A DNA stretch of 64,000 nucleotides, taken from positions 124,001 through 188,000 of the forward strand of contig NZ_RQXW01000004.1 in assembly GCF_003957515.1 (NCBI RefSeq), read 5' to 3'. The position numbers and the translations under genes are program-made. Origin of the DNA: Amphritea opalescens. GTDB taxonomy: Bacteria > Pseudomonadota > Gammaproteobacteria > Pseudomonadales > Balneatricaceae. This document shows positions 25,603 to 34,237 of the stretch, in pieces. Every line of letters begins with the position of its first letter. Within the stretch, counting starts at the first letter, position 1. Below the pieces are notes generated by a model. The model was not told the DNA's origin. It saw only the letters and a list, made by a program, of their open reading frames with translations, and did no database searches.

Positions 25603-27738
25603 ATGAATGAGCAAGCAACAACCGGCGCTCCGAGCGGACTGTTTAAAAGGATTGTTTCAGAGAAGCGCCAACGGTTACGTAAAAATGTCCATATCCTCTT
25701 TCTCAGCCTAACCGCTGAGGAGATAGATCCGATCATCACCCTGTTACGTGGCGCCAGGATGGCCCCCCGTGGGCAGCAGGTACAATCGGCTGAAGAGTTG
25801 AATGCCGCGCTGAGTGAGCGTTCCTGGGATCTGATTCTAAGCCCGCAGGTCGAAGGCCAGTTTGGCGCACGAGAAGCAGCCCAGATTATTCACCGGCTGA
25901 ATAAAGATATCCCCATTATTCAACTCGTCCCCAAAAGTAGTAGCCAAGCACTCTTACAAGGCCTTAAGGCACGCATGGCGACCGTTATCTCGCTGGAAGA
26001 ACAAGAACTGCTGTTAATTCAAATCCGGCGACAGTTAGAACATCTTGAGACGCGACGGCACTTACGTATTCTTGAAGCCGAACTGGCTCAAACAGAGAAA
26101 CAGTGTCAGCACCTCGCCGACCTCGCCAGCCTGCCGATCGTCTACCTGACCAAAAGCCTAGCGCCTATCTACAGTAATCCGGCCTTTACCGAGCTATTCG
26201 GGCTAGAAGACAACAATCATTTAGAAAGCCAAACTCTCGATAAATTTACTGTCCTAAAAGATCGTGACCGATTAAAAACAGCGCTGCAAGATGCCCTTGA
26301 TAATAGCAACCACATCATCAAAACAGAGCTGAATGCACGCCGTATCGATGGCACCAACTTTCAAGCGGCATTTACGATTCAACATGCGCACTATTTGAAT
26401 CAAGACTGCCTACAGGTCATGATTAGCCCCGATAGCGACGACAACGAAACAACCTTCGAAAACCTCGACCCTACCACGCGGCTATATGATGCAGACTACA
26501 TTATTAACGCCTTGGAGAAAGCCGCCCACCGTGCACTGATCGGCGGGGCCGACTGCAGTCTTCTGTATATTCGATTTGATAACTATAGTGCGTTGCAATC
26601 GGAACTAGGGGTCACCGGTAGCGACATTGTCCTATCGGATGTTGCCGACCTGCTACGACGCAAAATTAACAAAACCCATATCTGCGCTCGGTTAGAAGAC
26701 GACGTGTTCGCCATTCTGTTTCACGACCCTAGTCCCGATAAAGCGATGAAACTAGCTGAGCTACTCTGTAACTCGGTTGCACAACTAAAGGTTGATGTTG
26801 CCGGCACCAGCGTACAAACCAGCTGTAGTATCGGTGTCAGCACCATTAATGATAACGCACCCCATTATATCGAGCTGATCGACCGAGCTCGACAGGCCGC
26901 CGACGAGGCTCGCCATAATGGCCTGCGCGGAAACTGCGTCAAACTGTTTGAAACACCCGAAGACGAACTAGACGAAATCGATGATTCATCTATCAAGCTG
27001 ATTCAAGATGCGCTGAAAAATGATAAGTTCCGGCTGCTGTTTCAGCCCATCGTCGCACTGGCCTCCGCTAACGGCTGGGGAAACTATGAAGTATTCCTTC
27101 GACTGCAGCAGAATGATGACGATGAAGCACTGTCACCCAATATATTCCTCTCAACGATGGATCATTCAGATACCAGCATTCAGATTGATAAATGGGTCAT
27201 TGAACACACCTTTAGCCGGATGACAGAACAGCTGAAACATAAGCAGCGCTGTCGAATATTTATCAATCTCACCGCTAGTTTTTATCAGGACCAAGATGAA
27301 CTTAGCTGGATTGCCGACAAACTGAAAGAGCACCGCATTCCCGCAGAGTTAGTCGTATTTCAGATCAGTGAATCGGATCTGAGTACCAGTCAGCTACAGG
27401 CAGAGCATTTCAGATTTGGGCTGAAAAAACTGGGATGTAAATTCTGTATCAAGCACTTCGGCATCTCTGAAAACCGAGAACTGTTACGCATCAAGCTTAA
27501 ACCCGACCTCGTGAAGTTGGATGGTTCCTATATTCAAGATCTGAGTAATTCAACAGAATTCGACAAAGCCTTTGCTTCCCTCATTAAAGATCTTAAGCAT
27601 GCCAACATTAGCAATATTGCCCCCTATGTCGAGGACACTCAACTCATGGGTAAGCTCTGGAAATTTGGGGTTGATTATATTCAGGGGTATTACCTGCAAC
27701 CGCCTTCTGAAGAGATGAATTACGATTTTTTTGAGTAA
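25603..27738 (+). CDS. FimX-like REC-PAS-GGDEF-EAL protein, degenerate active sites
   Basis: Cytoplasmic protein of 711 residues with FimX architecture: a receiver-like domain (about 28-145), PAS (about 170-280), GGDEF (about 300-450) and EAL (about 465-705). GGDEF is replaced by EDDVF (365-369), so cyclase activity is unlikely. EAL reads EVF (496-498, in NYEVFLRLQ), and the usual DDFGTG catalytic pair is KHFGIS (Lys617-His618), so phosphodiesterase activity is also unlikely. In Pseudomonas FimX the degenerate EAL domain is a c-di-GMP receptor that controls type IV pilus assembly; FQPIVALA-NYEVFLRL here is closely FimX-like. The same job is inferred, not shown; no pilus gene is in the window. 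It ends at a terminator shared with convergent serB. Confidence 0.8.
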   Translation: MNEQATTGAPSGLFKRIVSEKRQRLRKNVHILFLSLTAEEIDPIITLLRGARMAPRGQQVQSAEELNAALSERSWDLILSPQVEGQFGAREAAQIIHRLNKDIPIIQLVPKSSSQALLQGLKARMATVISLEEQELLLIQIRRQLEHLETRRHLRILEAELAQTEKQCQHLADLASLPIVYLTKSLAPIYSNPAFTELFGLEDNNHLESQTLDKFTVLKDRDRLKTALQDALDNSNHIIKTELNARRIDGTNFQAAFTIQHAHYLNQDCLQVMISPDSDDNETTFENLDPTTRLYDADYIINALEKAAHRALIGGADCSLLYIRFDNYSALQSELGVTGSDIVLSDVADLLRRKINKTHICARLEDDVFAILFHDPSPDKAMKLAELLCNSVAQLKVDVAGTSVQTSCSIGVSTINDNAPHYIELIDRARQAADEARHNGLRGNCVKLFETPEDELDEIDDSSIKLIQDALKNDKFRLLFQPIVALASANGWGNYEVFLRLQQNDDDEALSPNIFLSTMDHSDTSIQIDKWVIEHTFSRMTEQLKHKQRCRIFINLTASFYQDQDELSWIADKLKEHRIPAELVVFQISESDLSTSQLQAEHFRFGLKKLGCKFCIKHFGISENRELLRIKLKPDLVKLDGSYIQDLSNSTEFDKAFASLIKDLKHANISNIAPYVEDTQLMGKLWKFGVDYIQGYYLQPPSEEMNYDFFE

Positions 27739-27764
27739 AAAAAACCGCCAATTGGCGGTTTTTT
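27739..27764. terminator. Bidirectional terminator between fimX-like gene and serB
   Basis: A fully palindromic sequence: AAAAAA, CCGCC-AATT-GGCGG, TTTTTT. It works equally on both strands and lies between two converging genes. Confidence 0.92.
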
Positions 27765-27794
27765 AATACGATACAGCAACAGCCGATCAGACAC

Positions 27795-29021
27795 CTATAG
27801 GGTGTCCCGATCCCGAAAACCGATCAGATAGAGAATGCCATCTAAGCCCAACGTTGAAATTGCTTGTTTGGCGCTCTTGCGCACCAGCGGTTTCGCTCGG
27901 AAGGCGATACCGAGGCCAGCAATCGACAGCATTGGCAGATCATTAGCACCATCGCCAACGGCAATTGTCTGTTCCAGACGAATGCCCTCTTTTTCTGCAA
28001 TCTTACGTAACAGCTCTGCTTTTCGCTTACCATCGACAACGGTGCCGGTAACATTACCAGTGACCTTACCCGCAACGATTTCCAGCTCATTCGCGTAAAC
28101 GTAATCGAACCCCATCTTCTGCTGCAGGAAGTTGGCAAAGTAATTAAAGCCGCCGGACAGAATAGCCGTTTTAAAGCCCAAACCTTTCAGCTTAGACACC
28201 AGCTCTTCCACCCCTTCGGTCAAGGGTAGGTTATGGGCAATACGTTCTAATACCGCTTCATCAAGCCCTTTCAGCAGCGCCATACGGCGTTTAAAGCTCT
28301 CGGTGAAGTCGATCTCGCCACGCATTGCCGCTTCCGTGATCTCGGCTACCTGATCGCCGACACCGGCTTCTTTAGCCAACTCATCGATCACCTCAGCTTC
28401 AATCAAGGTGGAATCCATATCAAAGACGACTAAGCGACGGTTACGTCGGTAAATATCATCCTTTTGGAAGGCGATATCCACATCGAGGTCACTGGCGATA
28501 CGGAGAAACTCTTCACGCAGTTGAGCGGAATCCGCTGGCGCGCCCCGCACCGAGAACTCGACACAGGCGCGGGTCTTTTCGCCGGTTTGCCCTTTAGAGA
28601 CCTCATCGATAGACAAACGTCCTGATAGGCGGCTGATATTATCAATATTCAAACCATGATCAGCAGCGGTCTGAGTAACCTTACCGATATGCTCAGCGGT
28701 AATTTTACGGGCTAACAGGGTAATGATGTGCCGGGATTTACCCTGCTCATTCACCCAGCTTTGGTATTCATCTTCAGTCACCGGCTCGAAGCGGATATTC
28801 ATATCCAACTCATGTGCCTTAAACAACACATCCCGCAATAGGCTGGATGCCTCGGCCTTTTCAGGCACCCCAATAAGGATGCCTAATGACAGGGTGTTAT
28901 GAATGACGGCCTGGCCGATATCAAGAATATTAATATCAAACTGAGTCAATATACTGGTGATAGACGATGTGACGCCCGGCTTGTCTTGGCCGGAGATGTT
29001 AAGCAGGATGATCTCTTTCAT
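27795..29021 (-). CDS. serB: Phosphoserine phosphatase SerB
   Basis: Last step of serine synthesis. The protein is 408 residues, the long form of pseudomonads and relatives, with an N-terminal tandem ACT region (LNISGQDKPGVTSSITSIL) for amino acid sensing and a C-terminal HAD domain. HAD motifs are complete: nucleophile DMDSTLIEAE near residue 200, ILSGGFNYFA for the Ser, and GDGANDLPMLSIAGLGIAF with the metal-binding Asp residues. It is transcribed alone, convergent with the FimX-like gene. Confidence 0.95.
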   Translation of the reverse strand: MKEIILLNISGQDKPGVTSSITSILTQFDINILDIGQAVIHNTLSLGILIGVPEKAEASSLLRDVLFKAHELDMNIRFEPVTEDEYQSWVNEQGKSRHIITLLARKITAEHIGKVTQTAADHGLNIDNISRLSGRLSIDEVSKGQTGEKTRACVEFSVRGAPADSAQLREEFLRIASDLDVDIAFQKDDIYRRNRRLVVFDMDSTLIEAEVIDELAKEAGVGDQVAEITEAAMRGEIDFTESFKRRMALLKGLDEAVLERIAHNLPLTEGVEELVSKLKGLGFKTAILSGGFNYFANFLQQKMGFDYVYANELEIVAGKVTGNVTGTVVDGKRKAELLRKIAEKEGIRLEQTIAVGDGANDLPMLSIAGLGIAFRAKPLVRKSAKQAISTLGLDGILYLIGFRDRDTL

Positions 29022-29054
29022 GACCTATTCGCAATGCGTGCTAAAGATGGGCGG

Positions 29055-29060
29055 ATTATA
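29055..29060 (-). promoter_or_regulatory. Extended -10 promoter of serB
   Basis: On the minus strand TGGTATAAT gives a perfect TATAAT with the TG extension, about 35 bases before the serB ATG. No good -35 is visible, which is acceptable for an extended -10. The rest of the 300-base gap to 29319 has only a 7-bp inverted repeat AGCGGAT/ATCCGCT (29094-29118), possibly the end of the giant-protein operon transcript. Confidence 0.5.
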
Positions 29061-29319
29061 CCACCGCTGTAATTTAATACTGTTAAAGATCGAAGCGGAT
29101 ACGGCATTTGAATCCGCTGTTTCACTTATTTTACCCGTGCTGACAAGGGGGATCTCTATTTCAGTAAACAGCAGAAAAGCGTTGCTACTGTTTATGTTAT
29201 TGGTAGATCGCCACTATGTCCGTCAATTAAACAGGCCCGTAAACCCGCTAGGGCTTTGCTAATAAGACGACCTGAGACTTTTACATGCCCAGCCCAAACA
29301 ATTGAGCAGTCGTCGCTTG

Positions 29320-30072
29320 CTATGGCTTGCTGATAGTCTGCGCGGTACAGCGAATACCTGCCGGAATGTTACCATCTGGATTTCGCATCACTAACTGTAC
29401 ACGAAAAGTACCACTGGCAGAGTCAATCAAAGGATCCACGATAACCACGGTAGCGGTGTTTGCATCAATCGTCTCTGACTCAGGCTTAATCAACAACTCT
29501 TGCTTAAGCGAAACCAGCCCAAAATAACTGGCAGGCAATAACAGATCGACATGCAATGGATCTAATGTTGCAAGGGATAAGATAGGATCCGTGTTAACAA
29601 ATTCACCGGCATTATTAAAGCGATTCACAACCACACCTTTAATAGGGCTGGAAACTTTACGCAACGACAACTCCTGTTGCTTCAAGCGAAGTTCGGACTT
29701 AGCAATAAGTAATTCTGTTTCAATCTCATCCCGTTCACTCGCCGTTAAAATATCGTCGTCATAAAGATCCTGATTACGTTGTGCTTTGCGCTTAGCAAAC
29801 TCAGCCCTGACTTTCGCTAATTGAACACCTTCCCTTTCAACTCCCGCTTTGAGCTGAAATAGGGCCTGCCCCTTTTCAACGCTATCTCCACGTTTAACCA
29901 TCACCTTATCCAGCACCCCCATCACCGGCGAACTGATCTCCACCTTTTCACTCGGCTCTAACATGCAACCCAAGGTTGACAACCTTAGCTCTTCCTCTTC
30001 CGCCTGAAGACTACTAAGTTGAGTAAAGAAAAGGCCTATCGCAACAGTAAATATGAGAGGCTGTTTTTTCAT
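29320..30072 (-). CDS. Small periplasmic HlyD/RND-type adaptor
   Basis: Periplasmic adaptor-like protein of 250 residues with a signal peptide (MKKQPLIFTVAIGLFFTQLS, cleavage near LQA). It has a first biotinyl-lipoyl half (EISSPVMGVLDKVMVKRGDSVEKGQALF), a short coiled-coil hairpin (about residues 75-130, with ERDEIETELLIAKSELRLKQ), a second lipoyl half (VSSPIKGVVVNRFNNAGEFV) and a beta-barrel domain. There is no membrane anchor or lipobox I can see, so it should be free in the periplasm. Normal adaptors pair with an RND pump or ABC exporter plus TolC, none of which is adjacent; here it overlaps the SecA-like gene by 4 nt (ATGA). It is the last gene of the giant-protein operon. Confidence 0.85.
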   Translation of the reverse strand: MKKQPLIFTVAIGLFFTQLSSLQAEEEELRLSTLGCMLEPSEKVEISSPVMGVLDKVMVKRGDSVEKGQALFQLKAGVEREGVQLAKVRAEFAKRKAQRNQDLYDDDILTASERDEIETELLIAKSELRLKQQELSLRKVSSPIKGVVVNRFNNAGEFVNTDPILSLATLDPLHVDLLLPASYFGLVSLKQELLIKPESETIDANTATVVIVDPLIDSASGTFRVQLVMRNPDGNIPAGIRCTAQTISKP

Positions 30073-32063
30073 TTTTTATCTCCAGTAAATGCCAACGTCC
30101 GTTGACGTTGAGTATCCACTTTGATGAGTTGCATACGTTGTTTGTAATGGCTTCGTGATAGTTTCTTCTGACAACTGAACTGGATGCGATAACCCAACCG
30201 ATGCGGCAACAAGATACCTGTCGTGTTTATCGCCTGTATAAGCTTTCGCAGTAACGGCCCGGCCATCTTTTTAACCAACTGATCTTCAAATGATAAAATT
30301 TCACTGACAGCCCCAGGATCTCCTTGGCGCGCACTACGACCCGCTAACTGTCTGTCTATCCTAGCAGCATCCTGAAGCTCTGTAATAACAACATGTAAAC
30401 CACCTGATGCGCGAGTTTCATCCGTTAGCTTAATATCCGTTCCTCGCCCCGCCATACTGGTAGCCACCATCACCGCGCCAGGATAACCCGCCACTGAAAC
30501 GATATCGGCTTCCTCTTTATCTTGCCGCGCGTTCAATATCTTGTGCTCAATCGATACGTTCGTCAGTACCTCACTAATCGCCTCCGATGAAGCAACCGAG
30601 TTAGTACCGATTAATACCGCTTGGCCTTTTGCTACCAGTTCACGGGTCACTTCAGCAACCCGTTGCCATTTTTCCTGCTCGGTTAAATACACCTCACAGT
30701 AGCCTTTTTTCCTCTGACTCCTTTTCAGCAAGGGGATTGTTTCACTGCGCAGCCGATAAACATCCAATAACTCGCCTGCAACTTCGCGAACTGTACCGGT
30801 CATGCCGCATAAATGATGATACTTTCTAAAAAAGTTTTGATAGCTTATTTCTGCGTTTGTTTCCCGAGGTTTAGTCAGCTCGCAGCCCTCTTTCATTTCG
30901 ATCATTTGCTGCAAGCCTTGCCCCCAACTTCGCCCCGGCATCACACGGCCGGTATACAGATCGACAATTTGGACGGCCCCTTCATCATCAATAATATAGT
31001 CCCTATCCAGATGGTATACGTGCAAAGCGGCTAAAGCCTGCTTCACTAAGGGCTCACGATAGAAACTACTATTCCATAAGCCATCCAGCGGTTCACAGCA
31101 ATCGACTAATAACTTATGCCCTGCAGCAGTCAGGTGTATCTTTGAATTTTCATCCTGCTTAAAATCGATCTCTTTTTTATACTTTGTCCCTATCTCCATC
31201 GCGGTCTTTAACAAGCGTTCTTCCCGTTGACCAAACTTTTCTTGTCCAGAGATAATCAATGGCGTTCTGGCCTCATCAATAAACACACTATCGGCCTCAT
31301 CGACGATAGCAAAATGCAAACCTCGTAGTAATAAATTGTCCGACCAGGAGGCATCCCCCGTCAGTAATGAGGCTTGCTGAATACGTGTGGTTTTTCGATG
31401 GGCTAATACTAAGCTGTCTTTTAAAAAATCAAAGGTGAGTTCTTTATTGCTGCAATAGCATATATTGCAGGCGTATATTTCGCGCCGTTCTTGCAGCTCT
31501 CTTTCATGGATAATAATACCGACAGACAGCCCTAACGCTTGATACAGAGGCAACATCTCTTCACCATCTCGCTCGGCCAGATAGTCGTTGATAGTGACAA
31601 CATGCACCGGAATACCGGCGAGACCTGCAGTCGCCGCAGCCAAGGTGGCCGCCAAGGTTTTCCCTTCGCCTGTCGACATCTCAGCAATGCCGCCGCGCAA
31701 CATCGCTAAGGAGGTCCGAATCTGTGTATGATGGTGACGCATCCCCAATACGCGACCACTAACCTCTCTTATCACAGAGAACGCTTCGATAATCGTTGCA
31801 GTATTGATGCCTTCTAACCGTAATTTCTGACGACTAGTATCCAACGCTAACGCAAGCTCATCCGCTGTATAGTGTTCGAGCGCCGCCGAGCGTTTGAATA
31901 TTGCTTTCACCATCCGTTCATTGCGTCGCAACAACTTGCCGCCTAATTTTTTTGACCGCTCCTTTGATCTCTTCAGAAAAGTATCGAGCCAATTACTTTC
32001 CTGCCATTTATATTCGTTGCGTAAGCCTGCTATAACCGGTTGTTTACTCGCATATTCAGACAT
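30069..32063 (-). CDS. Accessory SecA-like ATPase, shortened
   Basis: SecA-related motor of 664 residues (housekeeping SecA is about 900). The start at 32063 (MSEYASKQ) has GGAG eight bases upstream and overlaps the previous stop by 8 nt; a longer frame starts inside that gene. NBD1 has Walker A TGEGKT (residues 131-136) and Walker B VDEADSVFIDEARTPLIISG; a PPXD-like segment follows, then SYQNFFRKYHHLCGMTGT, and NBD2 has VATSMAGRGTDIKL and RSARQGDPGAVSEILSFEDQ. After NBD2 only about 70 residues remain, so most of the helical scaffold/wing and the zinc-binding SecB-interaction tail are missing. A CNICYC cluster (about 199-204) replaces the usual ADITYG segment. ATPase residues look intact, so it should be active. 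I infer a dedicated role in exporting the giant protein. Confidence 0.88.
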   Translation of the reverse strand: MSEYASKQPVIAGLRNEYKWQESNWLDTFLKRSKERSKKLGGKLLRRNERMVKAIFKRSAALEHYTADELALALDTSRQKLRLEGINTATIIEAFSVIREVSGRVLGMRHHHTQIRTSLAMLRGGIAEMSTGEGKTLAATLAAATAGLAGIPVHVVTINDYLAERDGEEMLPLYQALGLSVGIIIHERELQERREIYACNICYCSNKELTFDFLKDSLVLAHRKTTRIQQASLLTGDASWSDNLLLRGLHFAIVDEADSVFIDEARTPLIISGQEKFGQREERLLKTAMEIGTKYKKEIDFKQDENSKIHLTAAGHKLLVDCCEPLDGLWNSSFYREPLVKQALAALHVYHLDRDYIIDDEGAVQIVDLYTGRVMPGRSWGQGLQQMIEMKEGCELTKPRETNAEISYQNFFRKYHHLCGMTGTVREVAGELLDVYRLRSETIPLLKRSQRKKGYCEVYLTEQEKWQRVAEVTRELVAKGQAVLIGTNSVASSEAISEVLTNVSIEHKILNARQDKEEADIVSVAGYPGAVMVATSMAGRGTDIKLTDETRASGGLHVVITELQDAARIDRQLAGRSARQGDPGAVSEILSFEDQLVKKMAGPLLRKLIQAINTTGILLPHRLGYRIQFSCQKKLSRSHYKQRMQLIKVDTQRQRTLAFTGDKK

Positions 32064-34203
32064 CGAAGTACTCCAAGAAAGTACGCCGAACCACGCGGTA
32101 CAGCCTATACATAATAGCTTCTGGCGGATGCTCAAATTTCAGATGGATACGCTCATCAACAAACACCATGGGAAAGTGCCCAAACTCCAACGCAACGATA
32201 AAGTACTGCCTCAGTGATTGCGGTGTGTCCGAAGTAGAGGAAGAAGGATCCATAATGATGCTCCCTCCCGCCGTTTCAGTCAGTATTCCACTGACAGGCT
32301 CTTTAGTCGCCGCAGGGAAAACCGACCAACTAGTGGGTGTTAACTGTGTATTAAGATCCGATGTTTGCAACGCAGATATAGCCACTGATTTATCGCGCAC
32401 TAATTCAATATCAGCTTCCGGCACCATACCCAGAATAGAAACATGATCATTGGTTATAACATGGCCGATAAGATCACCACGTTTCAAAAACATACCCACT
32501 AGATCCGCTGCATTTCTGAGCGACCAAATGCCATCAGACTGAGCATAAAGATTTAAAGATGCTAACCGCGCTTCGCTCTCTTTCAGCTCCAAATTGAGCC
32601 GTGACAGTTGATCATCATATATTTTTAACTGCACCGGATCATTCCAGACGCCTTGTCGTTCTGCACTGGACTCGAGGTACTGCTGTTGCAAAACTAATTG
32701 TTCAGTACGCAACTGAGGATTGCTACAGCTGATCAGTAAATCGCCTTTCACAACAATGGAGCCAGGGGGTTTATGCAGCTGCTCGACAAAGCAATTTTCC
32801 TCGGCGAGAACTCGGCGTTGATCGTCCATCTGCACCACCCCCTCAACACTGGTGGTCAACGGCAACGGCATGACACATAAAAGAAGCACAACAATACCTG
32901 CAGCCACGGGAATCATCACGGTCGGGCTGCGTCGTCCAGTGCGAATATCCGAGTCCTGCCATGCTTTTTTTAGTAGCTTAAAGTTTGGCACGATTAAAGT
33001 ACCAATCAGCGCCCAAACCGCAAGAACGATACCCACAAAGAAATATTGCTGCGCCACGAATAACACAATGGTGACCATCAAGAACATACGATAAATATAC
33101 GAGGCAAAGCCGTAAAAAAACAACCACAGTGCTTCACGCCGATCATAGGCCGGTGACGCCAAGCCACTAACGCCAAACATAAAACGCTTTGTCAGCCATC
33201 CCCAGTATTGATTGGAGCGCTGACCAAGATTAGGTATCTCAATAAGATCCGCCAGTATGTAATAACCATCGAATCTAAGTAGAGGGTTGCCGTTCACCAT
33301 CACGGTGGATAATCCAGCGATAAAGATAATATTGTACGCTATCGATTTGATGAGGCCCGGCTCAGCATTCACCCAGACAAACATCGCCACCGCAGCAATA
33401 AACAGCTCGACGATGATACCGGCAGATCCGACTAAAATACGTTGTTTCTTATCCGCAAAGGCATTGGTTGACGAAGCATCCACATAAGGCATGGGTAGCA
33501 GCACCAATAACATAACACCCAATTCATGAACTTCACCGCCACCTCGCTTGACACAATAACCGTGTCCCAGCTCATGAATGAGTTTTATCACGGGGTAGAT
33601 AAACCATAAAAGCACTAGGTTATCCGCCGCGAGCACCCGATCGGTCACATTCGAGGTTAGCTCCTCCCAATGCTGACCCACCATAACAAGCATGCCAATA
33701 ACCAAGAGGCACCAAATACATAACGCCGTAAGAGAGAAGAGAGGCTTGATATATTTTTGCGTCGCAACCAAGAAACGTTCAGGATCCAGCAGAGGAATTT
33801 TAATGGATAGCGGAGACTTCAGTTTAGACATCCAGCGCGTGCGTTCGGCTTCTTTACCACGCTCAAATAATTCACTGATATCACCACTCGTATCCATACC
33901 GACGAGGTTGGCTTGATACAGGCTTGCCAGTAATTGCAGCATCTCCTCATGCGTCGGCATCTCTTCGCCTAACCGCTGTGATGAGAGCTCCCATAACCGA
34001 TCAATCGTTCGCTCGCCATTCATCAAACCAACAATAAGATAAGACTGAGGTGAAAGCCGTCTCACCTGACCGGTGACATGATCTTCAAGAACATACCAAC
34101 GTTTGCCTCGATAACGGTGGGCATTAACCGTCACATGGTGCCGTAACCGCGGTTTCAATTCGGCAATTTGATACCAATCACTGGAAAACAAATTAGCACT
34201 CAT
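32056..34203 (-). CDS. PqqD-like / M50 metalloprotease / HlyD-like membrane protein
   Basis: Polytopic protein of 715 residues. Residues ~20-105 form a winged-helix region like PqqD peptide-binding domains. A membrane segment at ~155-176 leads into an M50 (site-2-protease-like) core: the zinc site HELGH at 210-214 lies in a hydrophobic helix, and the third ligand motif is NPLLRFDGYYILADL with Asp312. Further helices follow to ~440, and the C-terminus (~450-700) has a lipoyl/HlyD-like adaptor with a helical hairpin (TEQLVLQQQYLESSAERQGV). The catalytic Glu and ligands are present, so proteolysis is possible, but some relatives may use the fold only as a channel or adaptor. It precedes the SecA-like gene with an 8-nt overlap. 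Confidence 0.85.
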   Translation of the reverse strand: MSANLFSSDWYQIAELKPRLRHHVTVNAHRYRGKRWYVLEDHVTGQVRRLSPQSYLIVGLMNGERTIDRLWELSSQRLGEEMPTHEEMLQLLASLYQANLVGMDTSGDISELFERGKEAERTRWMSKLKSPLSIKIPLLDPERFLVATQKYIKPLFSLTALCIWCLLVIGMLVMVGQHWEELTSNVTDRVLAADNLVLLWFIYPVIKLIHELGHGYCVKRGGGEVHELGVMLLVLLPMPYVDASSTNAFADKKQRILVGSAGIIVELFIAAVAMFVWVNAEPGLIKSIAYNIIFIAGLSTVMVNGNPLLRFDGYYILADLIEIPNLGQRSNQYWGWLTKRFMFGVSGLASPAYDRREALWLFFYGFASYIYRMFLMVTIVLFVAQQYFFVGIVLAVWALIGTLIVPNFKLLKKAWQDSDIRTGRRSPTVMIPVAAGIVVLLLCVMPLPLTTSVEGVVQMDDQRRVLAEENCFVEQLHKPPGSIVVKGDLLISCSNPQLRTEQLVLQQQYLESSAERQGVWNDPVQLKIYDDQLSRLNLELKESEARLASLNLYAQSDGIWSLRNAADLVGMFLKRGDLIGHVITNDHVSILGMVPEADIELVRDKSVAISALQTSDLNTQLTPTSWSVFPAATKEPVSGILTETAGGSIIMDPSSSTSDTPQSLRQYFIVALEFGHFPMVFVDERIHLKFEHPPEAIMYRLYRVVRRTFLEYFDV

Positions 34204-34237
34204 GATAATTCCCTATCTGCGCACCGAGACAACGGCA

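Noticed and set aside
28957-29262. 101-codon frame over the serB start and intergenic gap
   Set aside because: Starts inside serB antisense, has no recognisable protein character and crosses the serB promoter.
30069-32063. Housekeeping secA
   Set aside because: Too short, lacks scaffold and zinc tail and sits in the giant-protein operon rather than near ftsZ/lpxC/mutT.
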